Assembly (NCBI GenBank): GCA_016271365.2
Contig: CM057456.1
Span: 883,310,001-883,374,000, forward strand
Direction: 5' to 3'
From: Neoceratodus forsteri
Lineage: Eukaryota; Chordata; Ceratodontiformes; Ceratodontidae
DNA: 64,000 bases
The notes below the pieces were generated by a model, which saw nothing but the letters and a program-made list of their open reading frames with translations, searched no databases and was not told the DNA's origin. Shown one piece after another: positions 10,375 to 21,094 of this stretch; the first letter of the stretch is position 1, and each line of letters opens with the position of its first letter. Both the position numbers and the translations under genes were made by a program.

Positions 10375-12225
10375 TTGAGGTCAAACTGCTTTTGTGCAGA
10401 TAAGTTATTCCACTCGTTTCTATTTCATATTCCTTATACAGATATATATACAGCTGCTGTATTTCTGGATTGTAGTAAGGCATTTGACATAGCTGATCAT
10501 GTTTTACTCCTTAACAGACTAAATTGTCATGGCATAACCAGCCCGGCACTTAGATGGTTCACTAGCTACCTGTTGGAGAGGATGCAACAGGTAAAGGTGG
10601 ACTGCTCTCTCTCCCCACTCCTCCCTCTCACAAGAGGGGTACCACAAGGTTTGATTCTCAAACCTTTTCTGTTCATGAGCTATATAAATTCCATCAGTGC
10701 TAATGTGAACAAATCAAAAATCCACTTATTCGCAGATGACACTGTCCTCTATACCTCCAAATCCTCGAATGAAGTCTGTGAGGAACTTCACGCTAAATTT
10801 TATCTCCTTCAGCTTAATCTGTCACAGGCTAAACTTCTTCTGAATGCTAAAAAAAACTAAGATCATGTTTTTCCACTCTAACTATCTTACCTCTTTACCC
10901 AAAAATCACTCCTTACTGCCTTCTATCAAAACCCTCCTTGGTGACAACCTAGAAGTTGTCAATAAATTTAAGTACTTGGGGTGTCTGTTGGACCACCACC
11001 TGTCTTTCTCCACTCATATCGACTCTTGCATGAAAAAGCCGAAGCAAAGTCTCAGTTTCTTCTTCAGAAACAAGTCCCTATTCTCATTTAAGGTCAGGCT
11101 GAGATTGGTAAAGATCACATTCATCCCAATACTGGACTACGCAGATGTGATATATGGCCAATTCTCAGATACCCTGCTGCATTCACTCGTCATACTCTAC
11201 CGTAGAGCAATACACTTCATCACAAATGCCCACCCTCACACTCATTATGATTTATATGCTTCTTTAGGCTGGTCTTCTCTTTCCACTAGATGGCTTTTAC
11301 ACTCTCTCATATGGCTTTACAAAGCCCTTCTGCTAAAACTTCCATCTTAAATATTGTGTGTTTTCCGTCACTCTGTATGCCTCTATCCACTACAGAGTAG
11401 CTCTTGCATCATTTTGGATGTCCCTAACTCTCGCCTTGGCAAAATAGCTATCAGCCATGTGCTCCCTGATGCTTGGAACAAAGTACAACCTATTCTCAAA
11501 TTGCAAAATGTGGTACCTCTAAATATTTATAAAAAACTGGTTACTAGCCGATTGCATGACATCTGCAAATGCCACCTTCATTAATGACACAGTCCTGCCA
11601 TCCTGCTATTCCTCTCTCTTTTGATTATGTCTGCTGTAGTAAACTCTCTATTGGGGTTGCTGGTCCCACCCTCCACCTCACTCCTTCTGTGCTCTCACCC
11701 TTGCTTCCTCTCAATCCCATTCCTTCTGTGCTTCACCCTTGCTACCCCTTTGTCTCCTGCCTGTCTTACATTCTTCTCCTGTTTGTCCCTGTGAGTATAA
11801 ATTATTGATGAAATGCTTCCACAATTTTTGCATAGATGATTTAATTGCAAATTTCACTGCCGGTACTTATGGTTACTGCACATGTACCTGAGTTAATGGA
11901 CTTGTATATATTCTGTATACAGTATGCTTCAAGGTCTTTTGTCTTTATTTTTTCAATAACTACATTCACATACTGTATCATATCCCTGTTGCTTCTCATC
12001 TACTGAATTATATTCACTGCTTATGTTTCTTTTTGATTACTTACAGTGTTATTAACCTTCATTGCATTGTATAGCCCATTCTGTTTATTGTTGTACCTAA
12101 TATATGCTATATTGTACCTTAAGCATCCCTCTCAGGGCCTCCTTGCAAATTAGCTTGCTCAGTGGAGTTTTCCTGCTTAATAAACTTGAATTTGAATATA
12201 TTATACAGGTTGTGCCTGCATATTA
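10375..12225 (+). mobile_element. L2-like LINE, 5'-truncated ORF2 and 3' UTR
   Basis: Reverse-transcriptase landmarks in order: FLDCSKAFDIADHVLLLNRL (first catalytic Asp block, 10465-10520), WFTSYLLERMQQVKV, TRGVPQGLILKPFLF, then LFADDTVLY (second Asp pair, near 10730). After one frameshift at the A-run ~10855 come KFKYLGCLLDHHLSFSTHI, ILDYADVIYG and a C-terminal domain with DVPNSRLGKIAISH, LPDAWNKVQPILKL and KKLVTSRL. The C-terminal part resembles L2/Rex-group elements. The 3' end near 12180-12200 reads TTAATAAACTTGAATTTGAA, a TTGAA-type repeat tail as used for L2-clade priming. The element lacks an endonuclease and starts abruptly near 10430. Enzymatically dead as truncated. Confidence 0.85.
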
Positions 12226-12229
12226 GAGT

Positions 12230-12760
12230 CGAGTAAACACTTTAATGTTAAACCCAGCTTTTTGCACCTTAATAACTCTGCCCCGTTCCACTGATTTTCC
12301 CCAAAATTTGGTAGCCATGGAATCTAGGCAAAAATCTCTGGATCTTGAAAGTTCTATGTCAGTCAGTTCAGGGGGCAAAGTGGGGCATGCAGTATAGTCT
12401 AGCGGTTAGATTAATGAGCTGTGAATGAGACTGGCACATCCAGCAGACCTGGGTTTGATTGCCACAATCTCCACTTGCATACTGTGTGACTCTGAGCAAA
12501 TCATTTAACCTCCCCAGTGCTCCCAGGTTACCCCTGAAGACAGGCACTTGTGCACAGTGGGCCTACCCAGTTACCAAAGAATAAAATAAAAATAAAGTTA
12601 CAGAAGTGCAAAAATGCTAAAATTCATCTAAATTAAGACTTCTTTTTTCCTTCTCTTTAGCTGAAAAACTGTTGTGTTTTTTTTTTTTTAGCCTAAAACA
12701 TACAGGTTTGGTAGAGTCTGACCCAGGGTACACACTTTTGCAAGTGGCAAATGCCTTTTG
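12230..12760. repeat. Unclassified dispersed repeat, copy 1 (split by a SINE)
   Basis: This stretch (excluding 12382-12593) parallels 13570-13870: both share AATGTTAAAC, CACCTTAATA/TACCTTAATA, a 'TTTGGTA' segment, GTGCAAAAATGCTAA and GGTACACACTTTTGCAAGT in the same order and spacing. No coding capacity or known family recognised. The two copies serve as filled and empty versions of one locus for the SINE insertion. Confidence 0.7.
12382..12593 (+). mobile_element. tRNA-derived CORE-SINE (MIR-like)
   Basis: Polymerase III box A TAGTCTAGCGG at 12395-12405 and box B GGTTTGATTGC at 12452-12462 lie 46 bp apart, as in a tRNA-derived head. They are followed by a CORE-like block (TGTGTGACTCTGAGCAAATC, ~12484-12503) resembling the MIR/CORE-SINE consensus, and an A-rich tail (AATAAAATAAAAATAAAG). 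Flanked by AAAGT at 12377-12381 and 12594-12598, a plausible short target-site duplication. The uninterrupted second copy of the host repeat at 13570-13870 lacks this segment, which confirms the boundaries. Confidence 0.85.
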
Positions 12761-12779
12761 GGAAGGATTTGACAAATTT

Positions 12780-13115
12780 CACCTACCAGGTTCATGAGGT
12801 AGGGTTATAAGAAGACCGTCTTGAACATTTAGTGAAAAAATATGTTAAAATGAGCAAGTTATGAGTGAACATTGAAACTGTTCAACTGTCACTCCTAACT
12901 GTGGTAATTTTCAATATGATGGCCACAAAGTTTCAACATAGGCATTTTTTCACACCATCTCATGAATGTGACAGGTATCATTTTTCAAATTCTGCCCAAA
13001 ACATGTTTTTGCACTTGAGGCTCAAAATAACTTTTCAACCAGTATTTTGTAAATGACACCCATCATGTTCAGAAGGGTGTCATAAAAATACTATGTTGAA
13101 AATTTAGGGTCAAAA
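12780..13115. repeat. Palindromic ~300-bp repeat family, isolated copy
   Basis: TTCATGAGGTAGGGTTATAA, then a stretch ending AGTTATGAGTGAACATTGAA, is followed by an inverted counterpart (TTTCAACATAGGC, CACACCATCTCATGAATGTG, then TCAAATTCTGCCCAAAAC). This is the same motif order as each unit of the array at 18940-19830. A further half-copy (GGGTGTCATAAAAATACTAT, then GTTGAAAATTTAGGGTCAAA) lies at 13072-13110. No coding content. Confidence 0.6.
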
Positions 13116-13356
13116 TTAAAAAAGTATGAAGAAATGTATTCAGGGCCATCAGTTAGCCCAATAGATAGCGTGCTGCGATCCCATGCCAGTTAGTGGAGTT
13201 TGGAAGTGAGCTCACTGAACAAGGCTGGGCAGAAGGCATGGTCATGCAGCACAGTTCCCAGCCTGGGGAGGTACAGTGCAGTGTTGGCTACATGGGCAAC
13301 AAGTAATGATATAGTAACAGAAGTCTTCTCTTGGTGTACTGCCCATAGTACCCTGT

Positions 13357-13495
13357 GCCTCTGCATGCATAGCTGCACAGACACGCAGGGCCCAGGGGCC
13401 CTGTGCTTTGGCAGACAAATGGAATCTTGACCCTGGACATCTGCATCTGTAGCCACATGGAAGTGCAGGGCCCAGAGGGCCCTGTGCCTTCACCA
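13357..13495. repeat. Tandem duplication of ~58-80 bp
   Basis: CTCTGCATGCATAGCTGCAC, then CAGGGCCCAGGGGCCCTGTG (13357-13410), recurs as CATCTGCATCTGTAGCCACA, then CAGGGCCCAGAGGGCCCTGT (~13437-13490). Each copy contains the small palindrome AGGGCCC..GGGCCCT. Two copies, offset about 80 bp. Surrounding 13140-13560 shows no gene. Confidence 0.55.
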
Positions 13496-13569
13496 GCCCC
13501 CAGACAGCACCGCAAATTCATTGCTTAATATATTTCTAGAGGTGTGGCCATGCCAGTATTTTATGGTTG

Positions 13570-13870
13570 CGTAAGAACTTATAATGTTAAACACCTATTT
13601 TTGTACCTTAATAGCTGAGTCCCAGTTCAACCGATTTGCCTGACATTTGGTATATGTTTAGTCTGGGCTAGGGTCTCGCGATCCTGAAAACTGTATGTCA
13701 TTTAATTTGGGGGGGGGGCAGAAAAACCATAGAGGTGCAAAAATGCTAACATTCAAGCAAATTGAAACTTTATTCTCACATATTACTAAAAAAATACTTT
13801 TTTCTAAACCGGAAACTTACAGATTGGATAGAATCTGGCTCAAGGTACACACTTTTGCAAGTTTGAAGTT
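13570..13870. repeat. Unclassified dispersed repeat, copy 2 (uninterrupted)
   Basis: Second copy of the repeat described at 12230-12760, without the SINE. It continues from AATGTTAAACACC to GGTACACACTTTTGCAAGTT. The equivalent of the SINE insertion point lies at about 13728, within GGGGCAGAAAAACC. Confidence 0.7.
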
Positions 13871-13989
13871 TGTAACTTATATAGTTTTTAAAATATTAGT
13901 GAAAACTGTCCTGTTTTCTGAGCATATTCATTTCAAAAAATGAATGTTCTAAGGATAGCCGGATCTTTGCATTATTGAAAACTGAGAAA

Positions 13990-14155
13990 CAAAAATTGCT
14001 TTTGTCAATCGAAAATCGCTTTTCAATGAAAGATTTCTACTTTTGATTATTTTCACTAATGAACATTTTCACTAACAAATAAAATGGCTATACTAAATTT
14101 TTTTTAGTTTTTACTGATTTTCACTAATGAACATTTTCACTGATAAAATAACTTT
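13990..14155. repeat. Short AT-rich minisatellite related to 47.1-48.1 kb
   Basis: TTTTCACTAATGAACATTTT occurs near 14055 and 14120, each followed by CACTAACA/CACTGATA. The same 14-16-bp monomers (CACTAATGAACATTT) form the long array at 47080-48120, so the two loci share a satellite-like family. Confidence 0.6.
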
Positions 14156-14159
14156 CATG

Positions 14160-15480
14160 ACACGAGTCACGAAAGTGAAATGTGTGTTCATTTTAGAACA
14201 GCTGCTTTCGCCAACAGGATGTCTTTTTTTTAGGTGCAATTTGTAATGAAAGTGACAACTGGACTTCATTTGAATTGTACAATATGCTAAAGTTGTGGTT
14301 TGTAGAGGTAGTTTACATGTAATTTTGAGACATTTTATATGGTTTATTATATTGGACACAGTTGTTTGCAGTCTTCCCTTGCTTTACTTATTGGCATCAA
14401 ATCAGTTCTGATTAATTGGCATTGTTGTTCTTTTGCCTTTTTTTGTTGGCACACTGGAAAATGGTATTTACTTGCTGTTTTACAATGCTCCAGTGTTCTG
14501 TTCTGCCTGCTGGAGTTTGACTGAAATAGTATGTAGCCATGTAATGATGTATTACTCTGAAGTTGCAGAGTGTGAGCATGAAGTTTAGGCAGACTGAACC
14601 ACAAAGTGAAGTGTACTGTTTTTTTAAACTAATAGAAATCATCATATGAGGCTGGGTTTATGATGTTTGCATGGGGGGTAGTGGCACATGATGTCTGAGC
14701 AAACCGAATGGTTCAGCAGAGTATTGCAGTTATATCTGGGCAGACATCTGGAATTTATCATGCTGTCTCATTTGACTCAGATGTAAGAGACCATTTTAAT
14801 CAGATATTAAAGATTACGAGTATGAGATTTAGTCAGGTTGAACTATAAATCTGAGCATACCAGTTTAATCTGCCTAAACCTCAAAGGAGACGTTAGCTGC
14901 ACACCTTACCTCAGTGTAGCACAAACATCATGTGATTAGTGTTCACCTTGTCAGACAATTATTCAGCTTATTACTTTGGTATTAGGGAACATGTATAGCA
15001 ATAATAATAGAGGCACTAGAGAAACTTGAAATGAACACACAGAGTCACTGTCAATCTAAAATTTGGAAACCAATTACTAAAACAATTGACCATGTCAGAG
15101 TCATTGTTTAAAAAAAACAAAAAGGTATATGTCCCTAGAGAAGGTGAAAAATCAAGGTTTATCTGTAAAAAGACCCCTGAATTTAGACAATCCTTCAAAA
15201 TAGTAGATACACACTGCATGTCTGACTCTGTAGGAAAAGGCAACAATTATCTATGTTAAATATTTCTATTAGTAACATTTTATACTGTACATTGAAATAA
15301 GTTACAGCTGTAACTGTGCCAGCCAATGATGCAGTGACTGAAAAAAAGCCATATTTTTGCATTTGAATAAATGTAGCAAAACAGAAAAAGTAGCTTTATA
15401 TAACAAATATGCACAAGCAATGGAATTAAACACAAAACAGTTTTGTTCAAAACTGTATGTCACTATTCATAACATATTTA
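14160..15480. other. No recognisable gene
   Basis: AT-rich DNA with no coding similarity, RNA gene or clear repeat structure. Short open frames here have no recognisable motifs. Confidence 0.5.
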
Positions 15481-15529
15481 CAGTACAGATGTTATAACAC
15501 TTGTTAGTGGAGAAATTGGGCTAAAATGT

Positions 15530-16120
15530 GTAAGTTGTGATACATTTAATATTGAAACTACTGCAGGTTTTACACCGTACACATGCAAGTAATGTTTGGA
15601 ACTAAAGGAACTTAGAATTAAAGTGCTGGGGCTTGAGTTAGAGGTAAAAAGTTTTACAAGTCAAATGACAAATAATGGGATAGAAATTGAAGGCGCATCT
15701 AGTGTGCTGGGTAAAGATCCAAGTAATGAGAGAAAGTCAAAAAGGCAGGGGGAATATGAGGAGGAGGATGATTGGGTTACTATAGAAACAAATAAGAACA
15801 AAAAAATGTAGGAGGGCGATGGAATTTGAATTATGCTTGGAAAAACAGTATACTCCCCTCTTTAACCTGATTGAGACCTTGGAAGACCACTCTCAGAAGC
15901 TACTTGATATTGTAAATGATACAGACACCCAGAAGAAAGTAACAATAGTGTAGAAATTGTTCCAGATAATAGGATGGACATTGAGAGAAGTGAGTTAACA
16001 TAAAAATGCATCTATAGTTTGGGTGACTCACTAACTAAGTACACTGACAAATACACAACAAAGGGGGAAAAAAGAGTATGACTAGCAACAGTTTCCCAGG
16101 AGCAGGTCTAGGCAATATTA
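15530..16120 (+). pseudogene. CR1 ORF1, N-terminal zinc-finger/coiled-coil part
   Basis: At 15530-15600 the plus strand reads KCVSCDTF followed by YTCK-stop-CLELKEL, a C-x2-C ... C-x2-C arrangement as in the N-terminal PHD/RING-like finger of CR1 ORF1. A hydrophilic coiled-coil-like stretch follows (LELKELRIKVLGLELEVKSF), then the acidic EYEEEDDWVTIETN. It is the 5' part of the composite CR1 element continuing to 23060 and is separated from its esterase half (16610-16920) by an inverted CR1 fragment and a hairpin. Stops and indels make it inactive. Confidence 0.7.
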
Positions 16121-16121
16121 G

Positions 16122-16522
16122 TGAAACATAGACTTTGATGGCAGATAAGGACCACTTGGCCCACCCAGTCTGCCCATTTCCCTACCTGTTGGATAAGCTG
16201 CAGATCCTAGTTAACCAACAGCCTACTTCCTCCTATCCCCCCCACCAGAATTGCCTTATGTCTGTCCCATGCATTCTTGATTTCCCCCACTGGTTTTGAC
16301 TCCACAGCCTCCTCAGGAAGGCCATTCCATGCGTCCACCACCCGCTTCATGAAAAATTCTTCCTCACATTGCCCCTGAGTCATCCCCCTCTATCTTCAAA
16401 TTGTGCCCCCTTGTTCTTGCACATCTCTTTTTCTGAAATATGCTACTCTCTTGGACTTCATTGATTCCTTTGAGGTACTTGAAAGTTTCTATCATGCCCC
16501 CCCTTTCTTCGAGGGTATACAT
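16122..16522 (-). mobile_element. CR1 3' end inserted in antisense inside an older CR1 ORF1
   Basis: The minus strand reads MIETFKYLKGIN near 16490-16455, then KKRCARTRGHNLK and GRIFHEAG, equivalents of the C-terminal 'RxxFFxxRVVxxWNSLPxEVV' region of CR1 ORF2. Its 3' UTR follows: GGGCAGACTGGGTGGGCCAA, then TCTGCCATCAAAGTCTATGT near 16125. The same ending is seen in sense orientation at 46690-46745 and 61080-61135. Strongly 5'-truncated (~400 bp), typical of CR1 retrotransposition. It interrupts ORF1 of the 15.5-23 kb element. Confidence 0.85.
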
Positions 16523-16523
16523 A

Positions 16524-16607
16524 CACTAATGGTTTGGTATGTGTTTGCTTAATTCTATTGCTCTATTGTCCAATACAATTAAACAAACACATACCAAACT
16601 GTTAGTG
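16524..16607. repeat. 84-bp hairpin (~30-bp arms)
   Basis: CACTAATGGTTTGGTATGTG is matched in reverse by CACATACCAAACTGTTAGTG; the arms extend inward through GTTTGCTTAATT / AATTAAACAAAC with a ~20-nt loop. It abuts the inverted CR1 3' fragment and may be a by-product of that insertion (a twin-priming or fold-back event), since the right arm continues the ORF1 reading LVVVHARIND. Confidence 0.75.
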
Positions 16608-16925
16608 GTAGTTCATGCTAGAATCAATGATATAAAGAAAAAATGAGGATGACATTTTTAATGATATTAAATCAAGATATGCATACTTGAAAGACAATAT
16701 TTGTGAAGTCATACTTTCAGAAATCCTACTAGTCCCTAGACCAAACTACAGATGGACTAGGAGATTATTAAACTTAATAATTGGTCAAGACAATGGTGTT
16801 TGATAAATGGCATAAATTGTATAAAAACCTGGGCAATCTTCAGTGAAAGACACGACTTGTATTGCTGAGATGGGCTACACTTGAACAGAAATGGAAGCAA
16901 GCTCCTTGATAATATAATTCATTCT
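16595..16925 (+). pseudogene. CR1 ORF1, C-terminal esterase half
   Basis: Plus-strand fragments in shifting frames read LVVVHARINDIKK (block III, normally GTND-like), then VILSEILLVPRP and, after several stops, DGLHLNRNGSKLLDNII. In the last the D-x-x-H of the esterase catalytic block is intact. The order and spacing match SGNH-type ORF1 of CR1. It resumes the ORF1 begun at 15530 after the inverted insertion. Confidence 0.75.
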
Positions 16926-16984
16926 CACTTTTGAGAGAGCCCTTAAAATAAATAAAAAGGGGAGAGGGAGATAAGGTACAATAA

Positions 16985-18920
16985 TTGTATAAATACCAAA
17001 ATGGATAATAAAGAGCAACTCACTACAGATTTACAAGCTGGCCACATTGACAGAATTAATAACAAACTTGGTGATTTAAAGATATTGTTGATAAACAAGA
17101 GAAGCTTGGGGAATAGGAAAAATGATCTTGAGCTAGTACTGAACAGTGAAGAAATACATATATGCACAGTTACAGAGACGTGGCAGAGGGCAGATAAATA
17201 CAGGGACACAACCTCTTCAATAAAGATTGCATAGATAGAAGGGATGGAGGTGTGGTCCTTTATATTACAGATAAAATTGAAGCCAAGCAATTGAAGTCCC
17301 TAAGCAATTTAAAAGTGAGGTTGAACAAATACAGACACAAATAACTCAAATTAACAAAAAGATCATTTTAGGAATGTGCTACAGATCTCCAAATTTACAA
17401 TTTGAAGAAAACAATCTATTTATGGAAGTACTTGAGTGCACGGAATTGGAAGACAGAACATTAATTATGAGTGATTTTAATCTGCCACATATTAAATGGA
17501 GAACCCTTACAGGAACTAATGCCTAAAAAAAAAAAAAATATATATATATATATATAGCAATAAACAATTTTGAGCAGTATGTCCAGTGAAGCACAGGAAG
17601 GTCCAATATTCTTGACTTAGTATTTAGTAATACTGATGATAAAATATCTAGCTGTGAGGTCAGGGAGCCATTGGGGGACAGTGATCACAATATGGTCCAA
17701 CTTACCATAAAAGGAAATTGGAGACCATAAAAAGGTACAACAAAATATAAATGCCACAACATAGGAAAATATGATGATATGAGAAAGTACTTTAAAAAAT
17801 GGAACTGGAAAATAGACCTGCAGAGACTAACACTTGAGTATAAATGGAACAAAATTGAGCAACACCTTGAATACTGTATTAAAACATACATACCAGAAAA
17901 AAGAAAATATAATAAAATTGGAAGAATTCCTAACTGGTTTAATTATACAATTAAACAAGCTATTAAGAGGAAAACTAAAACTTATAAAAAGTATAAAGGT
18001 CATCCAAGTGGATGCTCTCCTCCCTGGGGTGGGATACCAGGGACACAGCAGTGTCCGACACCCCCATAGAGAGTGCCATTGGAAGCACTGGCCCTTGAAG
18101 GGATTGACGGCTCCGATATACTGGAGTCAGGAAGGGGGGATGTCGTACGGCGCATGAGAGGAAGACATGCATCCGCACGTCATCTCTCTGGACGTATGTC
18201 CTAAGCACCGACATCCTAAGGGGGCTGGGATTGGGAGAACAAAAATTGGGGAAAAATACAAACACCCCAGCCCTACAAGCAAGATGAAACTAGGGGAAGG
18301 GATACCTTGGAGATTGCCTTGGCGGATGGAGTAGGAGGAGGTACGAGGCCTCCTCTGAAAGCCGTGGGAGCCGGCAAGTATAAAAAAAAAGTATAAAGGT
18401 AAATCAACCCCATGAAATTGGCCAAATTATAAAGATAAGGCTAGGCAATGTAAAAAAATTAATAAAAACTGCCAAATGGGACAAGGAGAACAAATTAGCC
18501 ACGTCAATTAATGACAATTAAAAGCATTTTTAATTATATAAGCAGCCTCTAGAGGAGAACAAAAAATGGTGGGTCTCTTACTAATAAGTGAATCACAGAC
18601 TGATAGTGAAATAGCTATGGCTACAATTTTTAATGACTGCTTTTTAAGTGTGTATTAACCTAAAACAATCAATGACAGTGTTTCAAAGTTGGAAACAACA
18701 AAGAATACAAATTGGAAATGACAGAAGATAGTACAAGAAACAAACTGGAAAAAATTAGATAAGTCACCTGGCTCAGATGATATTCATCACAGAATTTTGA
18801 GGGAATTGGCAAGTGAACTGGCAGGACCTTTTGCATCCCTCTTTAATACTTCCTTGGAGGAGGGAAATGTGTTAACAGAATGGAAAGAAGCAAATGTAAC
18901 ACCCATCTATAACAAGGACT
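16985..18920 (+). pseudogene. CR1 ORF2: endonuclease, linker and start of reverse transcriptase
   Basis: ORF2 begins near 17001 with LKILLINKRSLGNRKNDLEL and ICTVTETWQ (endonuclease), then GGVVLYITDKIEAKQLKSL. Heavily frameshifted pieces follow, with a (TA)n run at 17538. The linker (KHTYQKKE, KRKTKTYKKYKG) is opened by a 385-bp retroposon at 18001. The reading resumes and enters the reverse transcriptase at 18755 with KLDKSPGSDDIHHRILRELA, GPFASLFNTSLEEGNV and EWKEANVTPIYNK. It then breaks at ~18917, where about 2.7 kb of palindromic DNA is inserted. RT continues at 21664. Function in the living element: target nicking and reverse transcription; here defunct. Confidence 0.8.
18001..18385 (+). 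mobile_element. 385-bp retroposon with 15-bp target-site duplication, unclassified
   Basis: Flanked by AAAAAGTATAAAGGT at 17986-18000 and 18386-18400, and ends in an A-rich tail (GTATAAAAAAAAA). These are the hallmarks of insertion by an L1-type machinery. The body is GC-rich (CTCCCTGGGGTGGGATACCA near the start) and unlike its surroundings. I cannot match it to a known SINE head; there is no convincing box A/B pair, so it may be a SINE of unknown origin, a truncated LINE 5' region or a processed transcript. Removing it restores the CR1 ORF2 linker reading. Confidence 0.75.
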
Positions 18921-18939
18921 GTCCAGAGCCGATAGGGCT

Positions 18940-19830
18940 GCAGTTGAGGAATTTGGGGTAAAACATTTTGAAAATGTGTTTTTTTTAATATGTTTACACC
19001 AAATTGTCAACATAACCTTGTTATGACCCTGCCTCATGAAGAAGGGCAGAGACAATGTTCAACTCCTGGCCTAAAGGTGATTTTGCGCAGGGACTGCAAA
19101 ATCAACTTTTAGCATGCACTAACACATTTTGGGCAGGAGTTGAAAAATGACAGCTGTCACATTCATGAGGTGCTGTAAAGAAATGGTTATGTTGTAAATT
19201 TGGGGTAAAAATATAGAAAATTGCCAAAGTTATGAGCCTATGTTCTCAAAATTCAGCATACAGTAGGCTCATAACTTTATTGTTTTTTAATAGTTTTACA
19301 CCACATTTTCAACATAGCCTTCTTATTACCTCATCTCATGAACAAGAGCAGAGAAAAATTTCAACTCCTGCCCGAAAGGTGATTTCATTCAAAGGCCACA
19401 AAATCACCTTCCGGGATTAAAAAAAAACACATTTTGGCCATGATTTGAAAAATGACAGCTATCACATTCATGAGGTGCTGTAAAGATATGGCTATGTTGT
19501 AAATTTGGGGTAAAAATATTGAAAATTGCCAATGCTACAAGCCTGCTTTCACAAAATTCAATGTAGGCTCAAAACTTCATTACTTTTTAATATTTGTACA
19601 CCAGATTTTCAACATACCTTTCTTATGACCCCACCTCATGAACACAGGCAGAGAAAATGTTCAACTGCTGCCTGAAAGGTGATTTTGTGCAGGGACCACA
19701 AAATCACCTTTCAGGACAGATTTGCCTAATGTCAGTGCGATTGCTCATGAGGTGGGGTCCTAAAAAAGTGTGTTGAAAATTTGGACCAAAAATATGCAAA
19801 AATGCCCATGTTATGCCACTAAGTTCAAAA
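18940..19830. repeat. Tandem array of ~250-305-bp palindromic units
   Basis: Landmark GGGGTAAAA recurs at 18955, 19202 and 19507, with a diverged equivalent at 19783. Within each unit, TTCAACTCCTGCCCGAAAGG, then GATTTTG, is followed by its inverted counterpart (CAAAATCACCTTT, then GGGCAGGAGTTGAA). Outer arms carry ACACCA-ATTTTCAACATA, then CTCATGAA, against TTCATGAGGTGCTGTAAAGA, then TATGTTGTAAATTTGGGGTA. Each unit is therefore one large dyad. It is the left portion of the insertion that splits the CR1 reverse transcriptase. Confidence 0.8.
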
Positions 19831-19849
19831 ACCCATGTGGAGGGGTTGT

Positions 19850-20180
19850 GGGATAACAGATGGACCAGACACTAAATCTCAGTTTCAACGCACAATCTCT
19901 GTGTGAGGTTTATTCAAAATCCAGGAAATAATCTTTAGCAATGGCATATTCCTTCTTCAATACATCAGTTTGCAGCAACAGACTATACAAGTCTTTCCTC
20001 TACACTTAGCCAGCACCTACTGACTTACTTGAGCTCTGATCTAACTTATCTGTTAAGACTTAGCCTCCCCTATGTGGGCCTTGTTTGCTTGGGTGGTGGG
20101 GGCTGAAAAAAAAAACAAGCTAAAAACAAAGAACCTCAGTGCAGAAGCACTGAAACAAGGGTTACCCTAAAGGGCATTGA
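19850..20180 (-). other. Possible solo LTR-like fragment
   Basis: On the minus strand an AATAAA signal (near 19913) in GGATTTTGAATAAACCTCAC is followed by ~60 bp ending near ATCCCACA. This order of polyadenylation signal, short downstream region and CA end recalls the R-U5 part of an LTR. I see no matching internal coding region, primer site or second copy, so this remains a weak call. Confidence 0.25.
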
Positions 20181-21094
20181 CAATAACCCAAGTTTCAAAG
20201 AAACACAACATCACACATACTTCCATAATGCAAAGCATCATGGAATTTATGCAAACCACCATGAAATTTCAGGGGCTTGTTCAGTTTACAGCAATTTACA
20301 TGCATTTTAAAAAGCACAACTAATGTAATTTTTCTAATAAAGTTCCCTAGTAACTTTTTACCTTTATCAAAAACACCTAGTGCCATCATATTTTCAACAT
20401 TTACAGGTTTTATACACATAAGATATATACATTGAAGTATTTTATGACATAGTGCCATTGCATACTAAATCCAACAATAAGGAACATAGACTGTTGTTCT
20501 ATATCAGCTCAGAGGTCACCACAATAACCTCCCTGTATGAGGACCTGAGAGAGAAAAGGAAAATTAAAGAGGACACTATAGCATAGTCAAGAAAGGGAAG
20601 AGGGGTGCCCATAGGTGGCCAACCTTATGGACTAGAAATTGTAAAGGAGTAAAGGATAGATTAGGCTAAGAAATAGAAGAACTGTTGAAACAGATTTAAG
20701 AAAAGGTCAGTCCTCAAGAGTGGCAGGAGCTCCCTGTCACACCCCATTGAAATACATTGAACCGCATACCTGTTTCTTCAGTTTGCAGTCTGACTTTGAA
20801 GTGTGAAGTTGTGTCTGTGGTTCAGAGAAGTTTACAGCATTGGACCCCTTATAGGTAAGTAAAGGTTTGCTGGTGGTGGGTGCTGAGTGGGAGGGTTAGG
20901 TGGGGGGTTAGGAATGGCTACAAATGACATCGATGGACAGTATTATTTGTACTGGTGAAAAAATAAATCACGATGGAGGATTCCTGAATATAACACTGAG
21001 GGATTGGGCACCTGCAGTGTGACTGTTATGTTTCTGGGGGTGGCGTGGTGGGGGGAAGAAAAAAACATGTTAAAAAAAAGCCACAGCTGAACTC

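Noticed and set aside
19850..20180. Endogenous retrovirus
   Set aside because: Only a weak polyadenylation/CA-end signature; no gag, pol or env similarity and no paired LTR, so kept as a low-confidence LTR-like fragment only.
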